From Pantoea coffeiphila (GTDB taxonomy: Bacteria > Pseudomonadota > Gammaproteobacteria > Enterobacterales > Enterobacteriaceae): a DNA stretch of 64,000 nucleotides. A program made the translations under genes and the position numbers. Location: the NCBI RefSeq assembly GCF_016909495.1, contig NZ_JAFBFW010000007.1:1-64000 (forward strand). Direction: 5' to 3'. Positions 63,299 through 64,000 of this stretch are shown piece by piece. The notes beneath the pieces are model-generated. The model ran no database searches. It was not told where the DNA came from and saw nothing but the letters and a program-made list of their open reading frames with translations. The stretch's first letter is position 1; each line of letters starts with the position of its first letter.

Positions 63299-64000
<702 letters not shown>

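Overview
The window looks like chromosome from an enterobacterium, most likely Erwiniaceae (Erwinia/Pantoea type). Support comes from the dacD - sbmC - yeeA - yeeX block in E. coli order, GC-rich coding sequence with Enterobacterales-type leaders, a complete Klebsiella-like hpx purine cluster, a Nac orthologue and bgl-type antitermination systems. The genus is an inference. No rRNA, tRNA, CRISPR array, transposase or integrase was seen.

Layout. 1-1.1 kb: the edge of a prophage or its remnant, with a near-perfect SOS box driving a two-gene operon that encodes a UmuD'-like protein without the catalytic serine box. 1.3-12.9 kb: core-like genes, comprising two S11 DD-peptidases (one is DacD), SbmC/GyrI, YeeA, YeeX, a LacI regulator, a Kdo hydroxylase, a MATE exporter and an iron block (GlcG-like protein, siderophore-interacting reductase, PadR regulator). 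12.9-17.1 kb: a TonB-dependent receptor with a Fur box, flanked by repeat-rich non-coding DNA (hexamer and heptamer arrays, a 108-bp-period duplication, hairpins sharing a GTCCT/AGGAC loop, a 24-bp perfect inverted repeat). 17.1-22.9 kb: old-yellow enzyme, LysR, SRPBCC protein, 2-hydroxyacid dehydrogenase, RraA-like protein and aminotransferase.

23.0-36.0 kb is a nitrogen and amino-acid block. nac has a sigma-54 promoter. It is followed by a long operon of 5-oxoprolinase-like genes (pxpB, pxpC, a carrier protein with no biotin lysine, a divergent pxpA relative), then an SDR and a complete polar amino acid ABC transporter. A convergent ABC transporter-MmgE/PrpD operon has its own LysR. A NAC-type site (ATAA-N8-TAT) sits about 63 bp upstream of the predicted pxpB transcription start.

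36.1-46.5 kb handles sugars: a ScrY-like porin, PTS IIBC, GH13 hydrolase and LacI operon, then bglF - bglA-like - bglG-like with a RAT/terminator leader. 47.1-53.8 kb: a peptide-type ABC operon containing a fused permease-ATPase, its FadR-type regulator and a divergent DUF1028 gene. 54.2-61.0 kb: hpxED, hpxR, hpxO and hpxPQT, which convert hypoxanthine to allantoin; hpxPQT has a sigma-54 element. 61.1-62.0 kb: an AT-rich DUF2272-like gene. 62.1-64.0 kb: a second BglG-type antiterminator with its own RAT leader, then another RAT leader and a GH1 gene cut by the window end.

The unifying theme is scavenging of nitrogen and plant-derived sugars. Nac is encoded here, and NAC-like or sigma-54 motifs lie at three nitrogen-catabolic promoters of the same window.
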